DNA from: Gelidibacter pelagius
GTDB taxonomy: Bacteria; Bacteroidota; Bacteroidia; Flavobacteriales; Flavobacteriaceae
Assembly: GCF_017581925.1 (NCBI RefSeq)
Contig: NZ_JAGEVG010000028.1
Coordinates: forward strand, 1-44,179
DNA: 44,179 bases
Direction of reading: 5' to 3'
The position numbers and the translations under genes were made by a program. Positions 33,801-42,607 of this stretch are shown piece after piece; the stretch's first letter is position 1, and every line of letters starts with the position of its first letter. Below the pieces are notes generated by a model that was not told the DNA's origin, did not search any database, and saw only the letters and a list, made by a program, of their open reading frames with translations.

Positions 33801-34157
33801 TTAAATTATTTGTCCAAATGTCAATAAATTACTATCTGGATCAAGTACTGAAAATTCCTTTTGTCCCCACGGTTTGATGTCCAATGGGCCATTCGGATGG
33901 ATTTTTGTCTTTTTCGTCAATAATGGTTTATAAAACTCGTCGATATTATCGGTTCTGATATAAACTTGTCCGTAATTTTCTTTTTGATCAAGTTCTTTAA
34001 ATTCAAAGAAATGGATTTGAATTTGGTCTTTTTCCATCATTAGGTAGCCATCAAAGTCGGCATTTCCATATTCTTTAAATCCCAATTGGTTTGAGTAAAA
34101 TTCCCGAGTCACGTTTTTGTTCCGCATTGGTAATTTAGGATGAATGTCTGTGAGCAT
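33801..34157 (-). CDS. VOC superfamily protein (bleomycin-resistance/glyoxalase-like)
   Basis: This 118-residue protein has the paired beta-alpha-beta-beta-beta layout of the vicinal oxygen chelate fold. It starts LTDIHPKLPMRNKNVTREFYSNQLGFKEY, has IQIHFFEFKELDQKENYGQVYIRTDNIDEFY in the middle, and the C-terminal PWGQKEFSVLDPDSNLLTFGQ typical of BLMA-like members. Such proteins bind drugs or act as small metalloenzymes. The typical second-half metal Glu position is not evident, so a binding role seems more likely. It stands alone in its transcript. Confidence 0.82.
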   Translation of the reverse strand: MLTDIHPKLPMRNKNVTREFYSNQLGFKEYGNADFDGYLMMEKDQIQIHFFEFKELDQKENYGQVYIRTDNIDEFYKPLLTKKTKIHPNGPLDIKPWGQKEFSVLDPDSNLLTFGQII

Positions 34158-34203
34158 ATACTTTCACGTTTAGATATATTTTAATTCCCACCAGTGTGTT
34201 TTC

Positions 34204-34300
34204 AATATCCCGAGGCTTGCCTCGATCAAAAAGACAATTCCTTATTCATACCTCGTGGGCTTGTCCGCCCATGCCGGTCGGACCTCGGGGTTCTTGATTC
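34204..34300. repeat. GC-rich palindromic repeat block with dispersed relative at 38122
   Basis: Short stems occur: CGAGG-CTTG-CCTCG (34211-34224) and TGGGC-TTGTCC-GCCCA (34256-34271), next to CCTCGGGGTTCTTG. The segment TTCATACCTCGTGGGCTTG is similar to one near 38136, TTCATACCGCATGGGTTG. It lies between two minus-strand genes. Confidence 0.5.
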
Positions 34301-34307
34301 TAAAATA

Positions 34308-34706
34308 TTATATATTATGAATACGTCCTTTCAATTTTCGCTTGTTGAAAGAACTGACTCTTGTTTGATCTTGTTTTTTTATAATTGCATATACAATGAC
34401 AGGCACCAGCAAGAAACCACCAACAATTAAAATCACATAAGGGTTTCGACTTCCAGAAAATATTGGATTCAGGAAAAAGATCATTAGTGGCGTGCCAATA
34501 ATAAGAAACAAACCTGCTCCAATTTGAGCAATACTGGATTGTTTTGTGTAAAACTCATCAACGTGAAGTTCCGTATTCTTTCCGCAGTCTTTACAACTCA
34601 GAGTTTTGTTTTCACCATCTTGCATTGCAAATTCAACTCTTGTATTTGCACTTGTCGAATAATTTATTTCGCTTTGGCAGTTTTTACATTTTCCGTAAAC
34701 TTTCAT
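34308..34706 (-). CDS. Zinc-ribbon membrane protein of unknown function
   Basis: The 132-residue protein begins with a zinc ribbon: CKNC (8-11) and CKDC (37-40), spaced as in four-cysteine ribbons. Two membrane helices follow (about 60-79 and 88-109), and then a basic tail (KKQDQTRVSSFNKRKLKGR). It may bind nucleic acid or a partner at the membrane face. No better name can be given. Confidence 0.6.
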   Translation of the reverse strand: MKVYGKCKNCQSEINYSTSANTRVEFAMQDGENKTLSCKDCGKNTELHVDEFYTKQSSIAQIGAGLFLIIGTPLMIFFLNPIFSGSRNPYVILIVGGFLLVPVIVYAIIKKQDQTRVSSFNKRKLKGRIHNI

Positions 34707-34827
34707 TAATTTATTGCGTTTGTTTTATATGTTGTACAACTCGTATTTACAAGTGGCTAATATACTTGTATTACCATTTAATGAGTATTATTTATAAAAT
34801 GATTGATGTCAATAATCTTGATTATCG

Positions 34828-34844
34828 TTGGTGGAAAACACCGA
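34828..34844. repeat. REP-like hairpin, family 3, copy 2
   Basis: TTGGTG (34828-34833), GAAAA, CACCGA (34839-34844) form a stem with one wobble; GTGGCAAAA follows. It shares the GTTGGTGGAAAACACC core with 32217-32232. Confidence 0.5.
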
Positions 34845-34859
34845 GTGGCAAAATCATAA

Positions 34860-35570
34860 TCAATCCCTCAAACTCCAAATTTCGTTGATAGGATCTCCTT
34901 TACTGGAGAATCCAGTGTGATGCCATTGTCCATCAATCAGTTCGTAATTGAATTTCAAGCTCATTCCAACTCGGGAATCGTCTCTTGAAAAGAATTCGAT
35001 GTTCTCGGTGTATTCCCCATTGATGGTGGTGTAGGTGCCTCCGCCCGTGCCCATGAACTGTTTGGTTTCTATATTGTAAGCAATCCACTGAAAGCGAGTT
35101 CCAGATAGAATTTTCATGGTTTTGCGTGGGCCACTGGTGTCACGTGTTTGAGCTTTGCTATCTACAACACGACCTGACATTAACCAAGCGCCTTGTAATG
35201 CTCCTGGCTCACCATTATCTATTCTGGTCAGTTTCAGATTCTTGTCATCTATTTTAAGTTCATTATCGGCAACAGTCACTTTAGAACTGGTTTCGGTGCC
35301 AACGCGTTCAGGATCATTGGTGTCAAATTCCACTTTTCTTGTTAGGATATCATTTTCCAATGACCAACTACCGCCATGGGTTTCAATAAATTTTCCATTA
35401 GTGGCATGAAATGTTGTTGACACTTCATATCCATCCACAAAAACAATTACATTTTTTAATTGGTCTCCGTTTTCCGAAGTTGATAAATTCTCCCATGCGC
35501 CAATAATACCTTGTGCATGAACTCCAAACGATAGGAAGATGCAGACGAGCGATAGACATATTTTTTTCAT
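34860..35570 (-). CDS. Exported protein with two lipocalin-like repeats
   Basis: This 236-residue protein has a signal peptide (MKKICLSLVCIFLSFGVHAQ). The mature part contains the same motif order twice. Repeat 1 (about 21-107) has IIGAWENL, then ATNGKFIETHGGSWSLENDILTRKVEF and RVGTETSSKVTV. Repeat 2 (about 124-234) has LQGAWLMS, then TKQFMGTGGGTYTTINGEYTENIEFF and RVGMSLKFNYEL. Both resemble small lipocalin/DUF4488-like beta barrels common in Bacteroidetes. It is probably periplasmic. The gap after it, 35571-35900, has no recognisable features. Confidence 0.68.
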   Translation of the reverse strand: MKKICLSLVCIFLSFGVHAQGIIGAWENLSTSENGDQLKNVIVFVDGYEVSTTFHATNGKFIETHGGSWSLENDILTRKVEFDTNDPERVGTETSSKVTVADNELKIDDKNLKLTRIDNGEPGALQGAWLMSGRVVDSKAQTRDTSGPRKTMKILSGTRFQWIAYNIETKQFMGTGGGTYTTINGEYTENIEFFSRDDSRVGMSLKFNYELIDGQWHHTGFSSKGDPINEIWSLRD

Positions 35571-35900
35571 GACTTTAAATTTTTGTGTTAATTGTCCAGT
35601 TTAAAACAGCTAGAATTTTAAAAAAAAATCATACGATTTTGATAATGACGACTAATTTCGATTGTCAGACATCTAATATACTGATTATACCCGAATTTGA
35701 TGTTGTATAAATTCTTCTCTGATGTTCATTTGTCTCATCATTAAAGCAATGCTCCACGCTCTTGGAATAGACTGAAAGGAATATATAAATTCTATGTTTG
35801 AAAAGCACGTTCTTTTGCCATGATTTAAAGCAGTTGGCAGTGATAATATACTGAGAGGATTTAAAAGAAGCCTTCGGGAACTACTTCTATTTATGTCGGA
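35571..35900. other. Non-coding gap without recognisable features
   Basis: AT-rich sequence without an ORF, a strong hairpin, a terminator or a promoter box that I would trust. Confidence 0.5.
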
Positions 35901-37382
35901 CTAAGAGGTTTTTGCGTATTTTGGATGGAAAAGACATTCTTCGACTTTTAAATAATCTTCAGGTCTATCAGCGAGCACCATCAAAACGTCATTGGCTTTA
36001 ATTTCAGTTGACCCGCCCGGGCGAATATATTGATCATCGCGTTTGATCATGACTATAAATGCTTCTGGGGGGAAGTGCAAATCGACAATTCTTTTGTTTA
36101 TCGGAGAAAATTCAGGTGAAATTGTAAATTCCTGCAATGACGATTTTGGAAGATCCAAAAGAAGTTCATCTATTGGCGTGATCTTTTTTGCTTGTTCTGG
36201 GATACCGACTCTCAGCCATTTTGCCACAACGCCTAATGATGTCCCTTGGATGAGAACAGAGGTTACCGAGATAAAAAATACGATACTAAATATCATATCG
36301 GCCTTTTCAATTCCAGCGAGAAGCGGGTAGGTCGCAAATACTATGGGAACAGCGCCACGCAAGCCAACCCACGAAATGTAGAAGCGTCTTCTCAATTTCA
36401 TTTTAAAGAAAACTAAGCTTATAAAAACGGCTATAGGGCGCGCAACAATTATTAGAAATAATGAAATGAGCATACCAACTCCGATATATGGAACGATCTG
36501 CGATGGGAAAACTAAAAGGCCTAGCGTAAGGAATAAAACGATTTGCATAAGCCAAGCCAAACCATCATACATTTTTAAAATGGTTTTCTTTTGGATGATG
36601 TCTTGATTTCCGAGGTAAACCGCACAAATATAAATGGCCAAAAAGCCGTTGCCTCCAACAAAATCGGTGGCCGAAAAAGTGATGAACATCATTGAAATTA
36701 CCAAAACTGGGTAGAGACCTTCAAAGCCAAGATTGATGCGATTAATGATGTGTTTACTGAGATATCCAAATCCAAAACCTGCGCCGGCACCTACAATCAT
36801 TTGCTGTAAAAACATAGGCACAACCGAGCCAATACCCTGATCTTGATTGATGACTAAAGTTAAAAAGGCAATGGTCAGTACATAGGCCATGGGATCATTA
36901 CTTCCACTTTCCAATTCTAATGTGGGCCTGATATTTTTTTTCAGCGCCAAGCTCTTTGATCGTAAAATTGAGAATACAGCTGCGGCATCTGTTGATGAGA
37001 CGATAGAACCTAAAAGCATACTTTCATAAATGGTAAAGTCGGTAACGTAATAAACAAATCCGCCAAGTGAAAGGGCGGTCAGAAGAACGCCTAGGGTTGA
37101 TAAAATAATACCTTCTTTAAGAATAGGTTTTATAGAGCTCCAATTGGTGTCCAGACCTCCTGAAAATAGGATGAAGTTAAGCGAAATAACACCAATGAGC
37201 TGTGCGTTTTTGGGGTTGTCAAAACGAATACCACCGATTCCCTCTGAGCCTGCCAGCATGCCAATGGTCAAGAATAATAATAATGTAGGAACACCAAATT
37301 TATAAGAAGTTTTACCTACGACAATGCTTATAAAAAGCAAGATGGAACCTACTAATAATATATTCTCACTGGTTAAACTCAT
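35901..37382 (-). CDS. K+/H+ antiporter, NhaP2/CvrA-like (CPA1 with TrkA-C)
   Basis: The 493-residue transporter has about 12 membrane helices, starting with a LLLFLTIGMLAGSEGIGG loop. The ion-binding motifs of CPA1 antiporters are STDAAAVFSIL (about 130-140) and ESGSNDPMAY (about 157-166). Residues about 410-485 form a TrkA-C (RCK_C) domain with EFTISPEFSPINKRIVDLHFP and NDVLMVLADRPEDY. This is the NhaP2 layout, and the domain probably senses a nucleotide. It exports K+ (or Na+) against protons at the inner membrane. A weak -7 box (TATCTTCG) lies at 37412-37419. It is monocistronic. Confidence 0.9.
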   Translation of the reverse strand: MSLTSENILLVGSILLFISIVVGKTSYKFGVPTLLLFLTIGMLAGSEGIGGIRFDNPKNAQLIGVISLNFILFSGGLDTNWSSIKPILKEGIILSTLGVLLTALSLGGFVYYVTDFTIYESMLLGSIVSSTDAAAVFSILRSKSLALKKNIRPTLELESGSNDPMAYVLTIAFLTLVINQDQGIGSVVPMFLQQMIVGAGAGFGFGYLSKHIINRINLGFEGLYPVLVISMMFITFSATDFVGGNGFLAIYICAVYLGNQDIIQKKTILKMYDGLAWLMQIVLFLTLGLLVFPSQIVPYIGVGMLISLFLIIVARPIAVFISLVFFKMKLRRRFYISWVGLRGAVPIVFATYPLLAGIEKADMIFSIVFFISVTSVLIQGTSLGVVAKWLRVGIPEQAKKITPIDELLLDLPKSSLQEFTISPEFSPINKRIVDLHFPPEAFIVMIKRDDQYIRPGGSTEIKANDVLMVLADRPEDYLKVEECLFHPKYAKTS

Positions 37383-37597
37383 AGTTTACGCTTTCCTAAA
37401 ATAGATTTGCGCGAAGATACTTCTTTTTATTTTTATGAAATAAATTTCTTTGTAAGAGGGCTTTAGAAACACACTTTGTCTTGAAGGACAATGATGAATT
37501 TATAAATCGAAATTATTACACTTTCGGAAGTCGACGAATTCAATAAAGAAGCACCGATTAAAAAACAGAAGAGAGAGGTTTGGAGATGCAAACTAGT

Positions 37598-38014
37598 TTA
37601 ATTTGACGGTAAATTATAGATTTTCAATTCGTTTTGAAATGCCACCAGTGAGGTTGGATTTACAATTTGAGCATCAATTATTAACTCACCATTTTCTGTC
37701 ATTAGTTTTATATCACCCGCAAAATGCCTGACTGATTTTATATTAGTAAGTTTTGTTTTTTGGGGAAACATCGTGTTTTTTATTATTTCACCATTTTTAA
37801 CCGTCAGATATTGTTTTTTGTTCTCAAAAAGGTAAACGGCGAACATGAAAATCCCAACAAAAATGTGTCCGATTCCGATAGCGTCCAAGGACATGATTTT
37901 CCACTCATCCATACCTTCTGATAATAAAATAAGAAGAACTCCAATGAAGATAAAGCCAATCCCCATGGTTAAATTGCCTTTTATTCTTTCTTTAGAGTAG
38001 TTGATGGTTGTCAT
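37598..38014 (-). CDS. Small membrane protein, paralogue of the 33261 gene
   Basis: This 138-residue protein has two hydrophobic helices (about 15-30 and 45-62) and a soluble part with QYLTVKNGEIIKNTMFPQKTKL and IKSVRHFAGDIKLMTENGELIIDAQ. The same blocks occur in the 33261-33647 product, 4 kb away on the same strand. The two share about one third of residues over the soluble half. Function is unknown. It lies 215 bases from the antiporter gene and 186 from the peroxidase gene. Confidence 0.62.
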   Translation of the reverse strand: MTTINYSKERIKGNLTMGIGFIFIGVLLILLSEGMDEWKIMSLDAIGIGHIFVGIFMFAVYLFENKKQYLTVKNGEIIKNTMFPQKTKLTNIKSVRHFAGDIKLMTENGELIIDAQIVNPTSLVAFQNELKIYNLPSN

Positions 38015-38068
38015 TGGTCAAAGGTTTTAAATTATTTTCCATTTCCATGGCTCATTATACTACCTGAA

Positions 38069-38110
38069 CATGCCTTCTCTAATCCCACAGATGGGGTTAA
38101 AAAAGGCATG
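38069..38110. terminator. Two-level stem-loop after the peroxidase gene
   Basis: CATGCCTT (38069-38076) pairs with AAGGCATG (38103-38110). An inner stem AATCCC/GGGGTT (38081-38098) stacks on it. It lies between the cytochrome c peroxidase gene and the small membrane protein gene, both minus. No T-run follows. Confidence 0.45.
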
Positions 38111-38121
38111 CTTTCATCGTA

Positions 38122-38192
38122 AAAACAATTTCGTGTTCATACCGCATGGGTTGCCACTTAGTTTGGAACGAGTTTCGAGGTACTTGGGAAAT
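38122..38192. repeat. Degenerate relative of the 34231-34300 repeat
   Basis: Shared blocks are AACAATT(T/C)C, TTCATACC, (T/C)GTGGG or ATGGGTTG, GGA, TCGAGGT and CTTG in the same order. The copies have drifted. Confidence 0.35.
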
Positions 38193-38200
38193 TTATTTTC

Positions 38201-39220
38201 TTAACTCCCAAAAGGTGACTGTTTTACATCCTCTGGAATATCTGAAGAAAGACTGCCTAGAAACGCCACAATATTCTTGACTTCATCATCAGATAGGTCA
38301 ACATTTCGTTGGAGTTTGCCCATGATTCTTACTGAATCATCCAAATCCTGTACGGATCCATCATGGAAATAAGGAGCGGTATGGACGATGTTTCGCAATC
38401 CTGGAACTTTAAAGAAATATTTTTCTGATTCTCTTTCGCTGATATCATACAGTCCAAGGTCAACATCTTCAGATTCCGTGTGTTTCCAATAATCATGAAA
38501 CAAACCAAACTTCTGTAACATCTGACCACCCAAGGCAGGACCACTGTGACAGGTAATGCATCCGGAATCAATAAAGGCTTTCAATCCTTTTTTCTCATCA
38601 GTGTTCAATGCCGATTGATCACCCTCTAAATACTTATCAAATCTACTTTCTGGTATCAATGTGCGTTCAAAAGCCCCGATGGCATTGGTTAAATTGTTGA
38701 AGGTAATTGGGTCCTCATCCTCATAAGCCTTTGAAAAGAGTTCAAGATATAGATCCACTTCTTTCAATCGGTTGACCAATTGTTGTTCGTCTTTAATATT
38801 ATGTTCTAACGGATTCAAAATTGGACCCCCAGCCTGTTCCTCAACATCAGCGGCTCTACCATCCCAAAACTGCATCTTGTGGAGTGCAGCATGAAATACA
38901 GTTGGCGAATTTCGTCCGCCTACGGTTCCGGGTGCATCCCCTGGAGAAAAACGCTCGTTGTCCACTCCATAGGTCTTAAGATTATGACAAGAATTACAGC
39001 TGATATTTCCTTCTCCAGACAAACGTGTATCAAAGAACAAATGTTTGCCCAGATTCACTTTGTCTGCATCTGGTGTTTCAAGATCCAATGATGAAATCGG
39101 TTGGAAGAAGTTGGTGGCAATAGGATACAAATCTTCATATCCATCGTCTGATTTTTCCTTTTGTTTGTTTCCACAGGCAATGAAAGCGGGGAGAATAAAG
39201 ATTATGAGATATTTTTTCAT
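38201..39220 (-). CDS. Di-heme cytochrome c peroxidase (MauG/CcpA family) lipoprotein
   Basis: The 339-residue protein has a lipoprotein signal (C16 in FIACGNK). Two heme-binding motifs are C75-NS-C78-H79 and C221-IT-C224-H225. The conserved stretches NSPTVFHAALH and VPGLRNIVHTAPYFHDGS are typical of the family. It reduces H2O2 using electrons from a c-type cytochrome, on the periplasmic side. A MauG-like role in protein modification is possible. An ATGAC-N4-GTCAT palindrome at 39274-39287 precedes it. It is divergent from the lipocalin-like gene at 39520. Confidence 0.9.
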   Translation of the reverse strand: MKKYLIIFILPAFIACGNKQKEKSDDGYEDLYPIATNFFQPISSLDLETPDADKVNLGKHLFFDTRLSGEGNISCNSCHNLKTYGVDNERFSPGDAPGTVGGRNSPTVFHAALHKMQFWDGRAADVEEQAGGPILNPLEHNIKDEQQLVNRLKEVDLYLELFSKAYEDEDPITFNNLTNAIGAFERTLIPESRFDKYLEGDQSALNTDEKKGLKAFIDSGCITCHSGPALGGQMLQKFGLFHDYWKHTESEDVDLGLYDISERESEKYFFKVPGLRNIVHTAPYFHDGSVQDLDDSVRIMGKLQRNVDLSDDEVKNIVAFLGSLSSDIPEDVKQSPFGS

Positions 39221-39251
39221 AATTATAATATTAGTGTTAATGTGAAAATTA

Positions 39252-39259
39252 CAAAATTA
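39252..39259 (-). promoter_or_regulatory. -7 box for the peroxidase gene
   Basis: The minus strand reads TAATTTTG, a TAnnTTTG match, about 31 bases upstream of the ATG. Confidence 0.4.
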
Positions 39260-39273
39260 AATAGAAGTAACAA

Positions 39274-39287
39274 ATGACTTTTGTCAT
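39274..39287. promoter_or_regulatory. Palindromic operator candidate upstream of the peroxidase
   Basis: ATGAC, TTTT, GTCAT is a perfect 5-bp inverted repeat, 14 bases upstream of the -7 box. It could bind a dimeric regulator of the Crp/Fnr kind or similar. No regulator gene is nearby, so this is weak. Confidence 0.3.
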
Positions 39288-39485
39288 ACTTTAGGTCTTG
39301 CTGTAGGATAGAAAAAGGGTCTTTTTCAAATTCAGAACGATTTGTTTCTCAAATTTCACAATTTGAATTTTCACCATTTACTCCTATATTCTGAAGGCCA
39401 ATAATATAATTTTTAGATTCCGACGTCTATTTTAAATATTTTGGAAAAACTAGTGATTCCATTTAGTCTTGTTCTAAATAAGGCT

Positions 39486-39493
39486 TAAATTTG
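39486..39493 (+). promoter_or_regulatory. -7 box for the lipocalin-like lipoprotein gene
   Basis: TAAATTTG matches TAnnTTTG and lies 26 bases before the ATG at 39520. Confidence 0.45.
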
Positions 39494-39519
39494 CATGAAA
39501 TTTTAAAAAATCAAATTCT

Positions 39520-40062
39520 ATGAAGAAATTAGTTTTATTGAGTGCCCTTGTTTTTGGGTTGGTGTTTTATTCTTGTTCCAGTGATGACGATAATGGCGCA
39601 GAAAACACGGTCAGCTTAGTAGGCGAATGGCGATTGACCAATGTAGATTTTATCACCATGAAAGAAGGTGGAAGACCGGCGAGCGATGCGTGTATCGTGG
39701 AGCTTGTTGCAGGTTATGAATTCCGTGCGGATAACAAGGTCTATTTTATTTTAGGTGAGATGGATAGACCGTTATTTGACCCTTATGCAGAGGATTACTG
39801 GACTTGGGAAGGTGATTCCAAAGATTTTGAAATTGTACAGACCAACCCGATGAGCCCTCCTTATAATTTTGGTTTAAATCCAACCAACATCAAAACAAAG
39901 CAGGTTGAAGGGAAAGTCACGATGACCTTCCAGTCAAAAATGGGCAATGGTTCAGAAGCCAATTTCACTCTTGTAAAGGAGGCTATTGACAAAACAGAAA
40001 CACCAGTATTGACCGATCCTGATGGTGAGGATTTTTATTGCGGATTTTTTGATCCTAAATAA
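39520..40062 (+). CDS. Lipocalin-like lipoprotein
   Basis: This 180-residue protein has a lipoprotein signal (C19 in FYSCSSDDDN) and the acidic tether typical of Bacteroidetes surface lipoproteins. The barrel start LVGEWRLTNVDFITM is lipocalin_5-like, and it continues with YEFRADNKVYF, WTWEGDSKDFEIVQ and KVTMTFQSKM. It probably binds a small hydrophobic ligand at the outer membrane. A hairpin at 40084-40104 ends the transcript. No partner gene is evident, though a TonB receptor follows 150 bases later on the same strand. Confidence 0.72.
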   Translation: MKKLVLLSALVFGLVFYSCSSDDDNGAENTVSLVGEWRLTNVDFITMKEGGRPASDACIVELVAGYEFRADNKVYFILGEMDRPLFDPYAEDYWTWEGDSKDFEIVQTNPMSPPYNFGLNPTNIKTKQVEGKVTMTFQSKMGNGSEANFTLVKEAIDKTETPVLTDPDGEDFYCGFFDPK

Positions 40063-40083
40063 ATAACTTAAAGTAAATAATAG

Positions 40084-40104
40084 AAAGTGCCTTTATGGCG
40101 CTTT
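40084..40104 (+). terminator. Hairpin after the lipocalin-like gene
   Basis: AAAGTGCC (40084-40091) pairs with GGCGCTTT (40097-40104) with one wobble. A second long-range stem (TCGGGCG 40115-40121 with CGCCCGA 40163-40169) lies in the leader of the TonB receptor gene. Confidence 0.5.
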
Positions 40105-40212
40105 AAATGTCTGTTCGGGCGTATCCTAAATTCATCTTTATTATTCTGAGATGCTGTAGATGCGCCCGATACGGATAAAATAATTAGGAGTTTTAAATCG
40201 CTCCTCTTTTCT

Positions 40213-42603
40213 ATGCTTAGGAATATTATACGCTTCTTTTTAATGTTTTTCACCTTGTTTTCTATGGCACAGAATACTGGGACGCTACAAGGTAAACTTA
40301 TCAACTCGCTTGATGACCAGATAGAAAATGTTGAAATTCGTTTGGTTGAGACTAATGCTCGTACTCTGACCGACAAAGAAGGGAAATTTATTTTTAAGAA
40401 TCTGCCTTCAGGTTTCTACAATGTCTATCCAGTGTACGACGGGTTTCAGTTCGACATTAAAAATGTCCAAGTGAGAGCTGGTGAAGTGCATGAAGTGACG
40501 CTCTACATTGAAATGCTCACCTATAATCTGGACGAAGTTAAACTGCGGACGCTTAGCATCAGTGAAAAATTAAAAAGCAGCGCTATCAAAGCAAATATCA
40601 TCTCTGTGGAAGCCAATACGAGGCGTGCCAATTCTGTGGAAGATCTGGTCGATAAAAGTCCCGGGGTGAAAATACGGAATGTTGGTGGTCTTGGATCTGC
40701 GAGCAATATTATTGTTGGAGGATTTACGGGCAATGCGGTCAAGTTTTTATATGATGATATCCCAATTGATTATTTAGGATCCAATTTCGGCCTTACCAAG
40801 GTGCCTACCAACGCCATCAGTCGAGTGGAAATATACAAAGGCGTGTTACCTACAAAGATAGGAGTGGACGCTTTGGGCAGCGCCATCAATATTGTTCCTA
40901 AGACCAGTAAAAAAACATCGGGCACCGTTTCTTATGAAACAGGATCTTATAATACCCATATCGCAACAGCCAATGCGAATATAAAATTCAACGACCATCT
41001 CTTTCTTGGCGTCAATAGCTTTTATAATTATTCTAAAAACAATTATAAAGTAGATAATCTGCCCTATAAAGACCCCAATAGTGGACAGGTCAATTATATT
41101 CGGGAACGTTTGTTTCACAACGGATTTAATCAACATTCTTTAGAATTTTCTTTAGAAGCTCGACAATTATCCTGGGCAGAATCAATTGAGTTTAAAGTGA
41201 ACTCCTACGGGCTGAAAAGAGATATTCAAAACGATCCTTTTTCTAGAGCCAGACCTTTTGGAGAGGTCTACAGACAGGAAAGCGGAAACTTTATTCCTTC
41301 CCTAAAATACAAAAATCATTTTTTCGAAAATAAACTGAGCGTCAATCAGTTTTTGGTCTATAGCAATATTGATTTTGAAATTTTTGACCAGGGCAAGAAT
41401 GTTTATTATGATTGGAAAGGCGTGGCGCATACCACAAGTTCGGCTTCCGAAATGGGAAATATGCTTCTCCAGAACGGCTACATGCACACCAACTTTGAGC
41501 AATTGACCTCCCGAACCAATCTTAATTATTTGATCACTAATTATTTTCAAATAGAAAACAATACGGTTTATAGCAATTACAAGCGAAAATCCAATCTTGG
41601 AGACCAGAATCTGAATGGCACCACCTACAATAAGCTCATTACCAATTTTGCCCTGAATGCCCAGTTTTTTGATCGGAAATTGGAATCCAACACACAATTC
41701 AAGTTTCTATTTGGCAACTTCGCCGGACGCTATAATGCGTCAGACAATCCGCTAGAGGAGAACATTGTGGATAAGGAAGTGATAAATAAAGGTCTGAGCT
41801 TTTCGCAGGCCTTAAAATACAATATCAACGAGAAAAGCTATGTTCGGGTGTCTTATGAAAACACGTTTAGATTGCCAGAACAACAGGAGCTATTTGGCGA
41901 CAATAATTTTATTGTAGCCAATTATGAATTGACTCCCGAGAAAAGTAAAAATATAAATTTGGGATACACCTATTCAGCCACCGATTTCGGTTTTGAAATA
42001 AACACCTACTATCGCGATACCCAGAATCTGATTCGTTTAAAAGATTTGAACCAATATCAAGCCATCAATCTCAACCTTGATAATGTGAAAGGCTTGGGCG
42101 TAGAGTTGCAGGCCAATTACGAACCCGTAGAAAAGTTACAGCTGTCGGGGAATTTAACTTGGAATGACTTTCGCTTACAATCGTCCAAAGATAAATATTT
42201 AAACAATCAACATTTTAAAGACGCACGGATTGCCAATATGCCTTTTTATTATGGAAATATCAGTGCCTCATATAATATCAAGGAGTTATTGAAGCTTTCC
42301 ACCGATCTATCATTTTTTTGGGATTATTCTTATGTGCATCAGTATTATCTCGATTATATCGAAAAACAATTTGAGCCTGACGGATTTTTAGGCCTCTTCG
42401 GAACCTCAAAAATCAATACCAGCCGAATTATTCCAAATCAGCACACCCATAATATTGGATTTATCTATGTTCGCGATTTTTCTAAACAAAGCGTATCTTT
42501 TAGTGCAGAACTTAAAAATGTTCTTGATGAGAATATTTATAACGAATTCAAAATGCAAAGCCCTGGCCGACATTTTAGAATGAAAATAACCTATAGTTTT
42601 TAA
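40213..42603 (+). CDS. TonB-dependent receptor, siderophore/metal type
   Basis: The 796-residue receptor has a signal peptide (MLRNIIRFFLMFFTLFSMAQ), then a CarboxypepD_reg-like domain (about 24-103) with QGKLINSLDDQIENVEIRL. The plug has SVEDLVDKSPGVKIRNVGGL and IIVGGFTGNAVKFLYDDIPIDYLG, then RVEIYKGVLPTKIGVDALGSAIN. A long beta barrel ends in the expected aromatic (KITYSF). It imports a chelated metal or other large solute. The gene directly precedes a DUF4374 lipoprotein gene by four bases, a pairing associated with iron or other metal uptake in Bacteroidetes. No signal-extension domain for an ECF anti-sigma is seen at the N terminus. Confidence 0.9.
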   Translation: MLRNIIRFFLMFFTLFSMAQNTGTLQGKLINSLDDQIENVEIRLVETNARTLTDKEGKFIFKNLPSGFYNVYPVYDGFQFDIKNVQVRAGEVHEVTLYIEMLTYNLDEVKLRTLSISEKLKSSAIKANIISVEANTRRANSVEDLVDKSPGVKIRNVGGLGSASNIIVGGFTGNAVKFLYDDIPIDYLGSNFGLTKVPTNAISRVEIYKGVLPTKIGVDALGSAINIVPKTSKKTSGTVSYETGSYNTHIATANANIKFNDHLFLGVNSFYNYSKNNYKVDNLPYKDPNSGQVNYIRERLFHNGFNQHSLEFSLEARQLSWAESIEFKVNSYGLKRDIQNDPFSRARPFGEVYRQESGNFIPSLKYKNHFFENKLSVNQFLVYSNIDFEIFDQGKNVYYDWKGVAHTTSSASEMGNMLLQNGYMHTNFEQLTSRTNLNYLITNYFQIENNTVYSNYKRKSNLGDQNLNGTTYNKLITNFALNAQFFDRKLESNTQFKFLFGNFAGRYNASDNPLEENIVDKEVINKGLSFSQALKYNINEKSYVRVSYENTFRLPEQQELFGDNNFIVANYELTPEKSKNINLGYTYSATDFGFEINTYYRDTQNLIRLKDLNQYQAINLNLDNVKGLGVELQANYEPVEKLQLSGNLTWNDFRLQSSKDKYLNNQHFKDARIANMPFYYGNISASYNIKELLKLSTDLSFFWDYSYVHQYYLDYIEKQFEPDGFLGLFGTSKINTSRIIPNQHTHNIGFIYVRDFSKQSVSFSAELKNVLDENIYNEFKMQSPGRHFRMKITYSF

Positions 42604-42607
42604 GAGT

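Noticed and set aside
40063-40212. Cobalamin riboswitch before the TonB receptor.
   Set aside because: No conserved B12-box sequence is seen; only unrelated inverted repeats.
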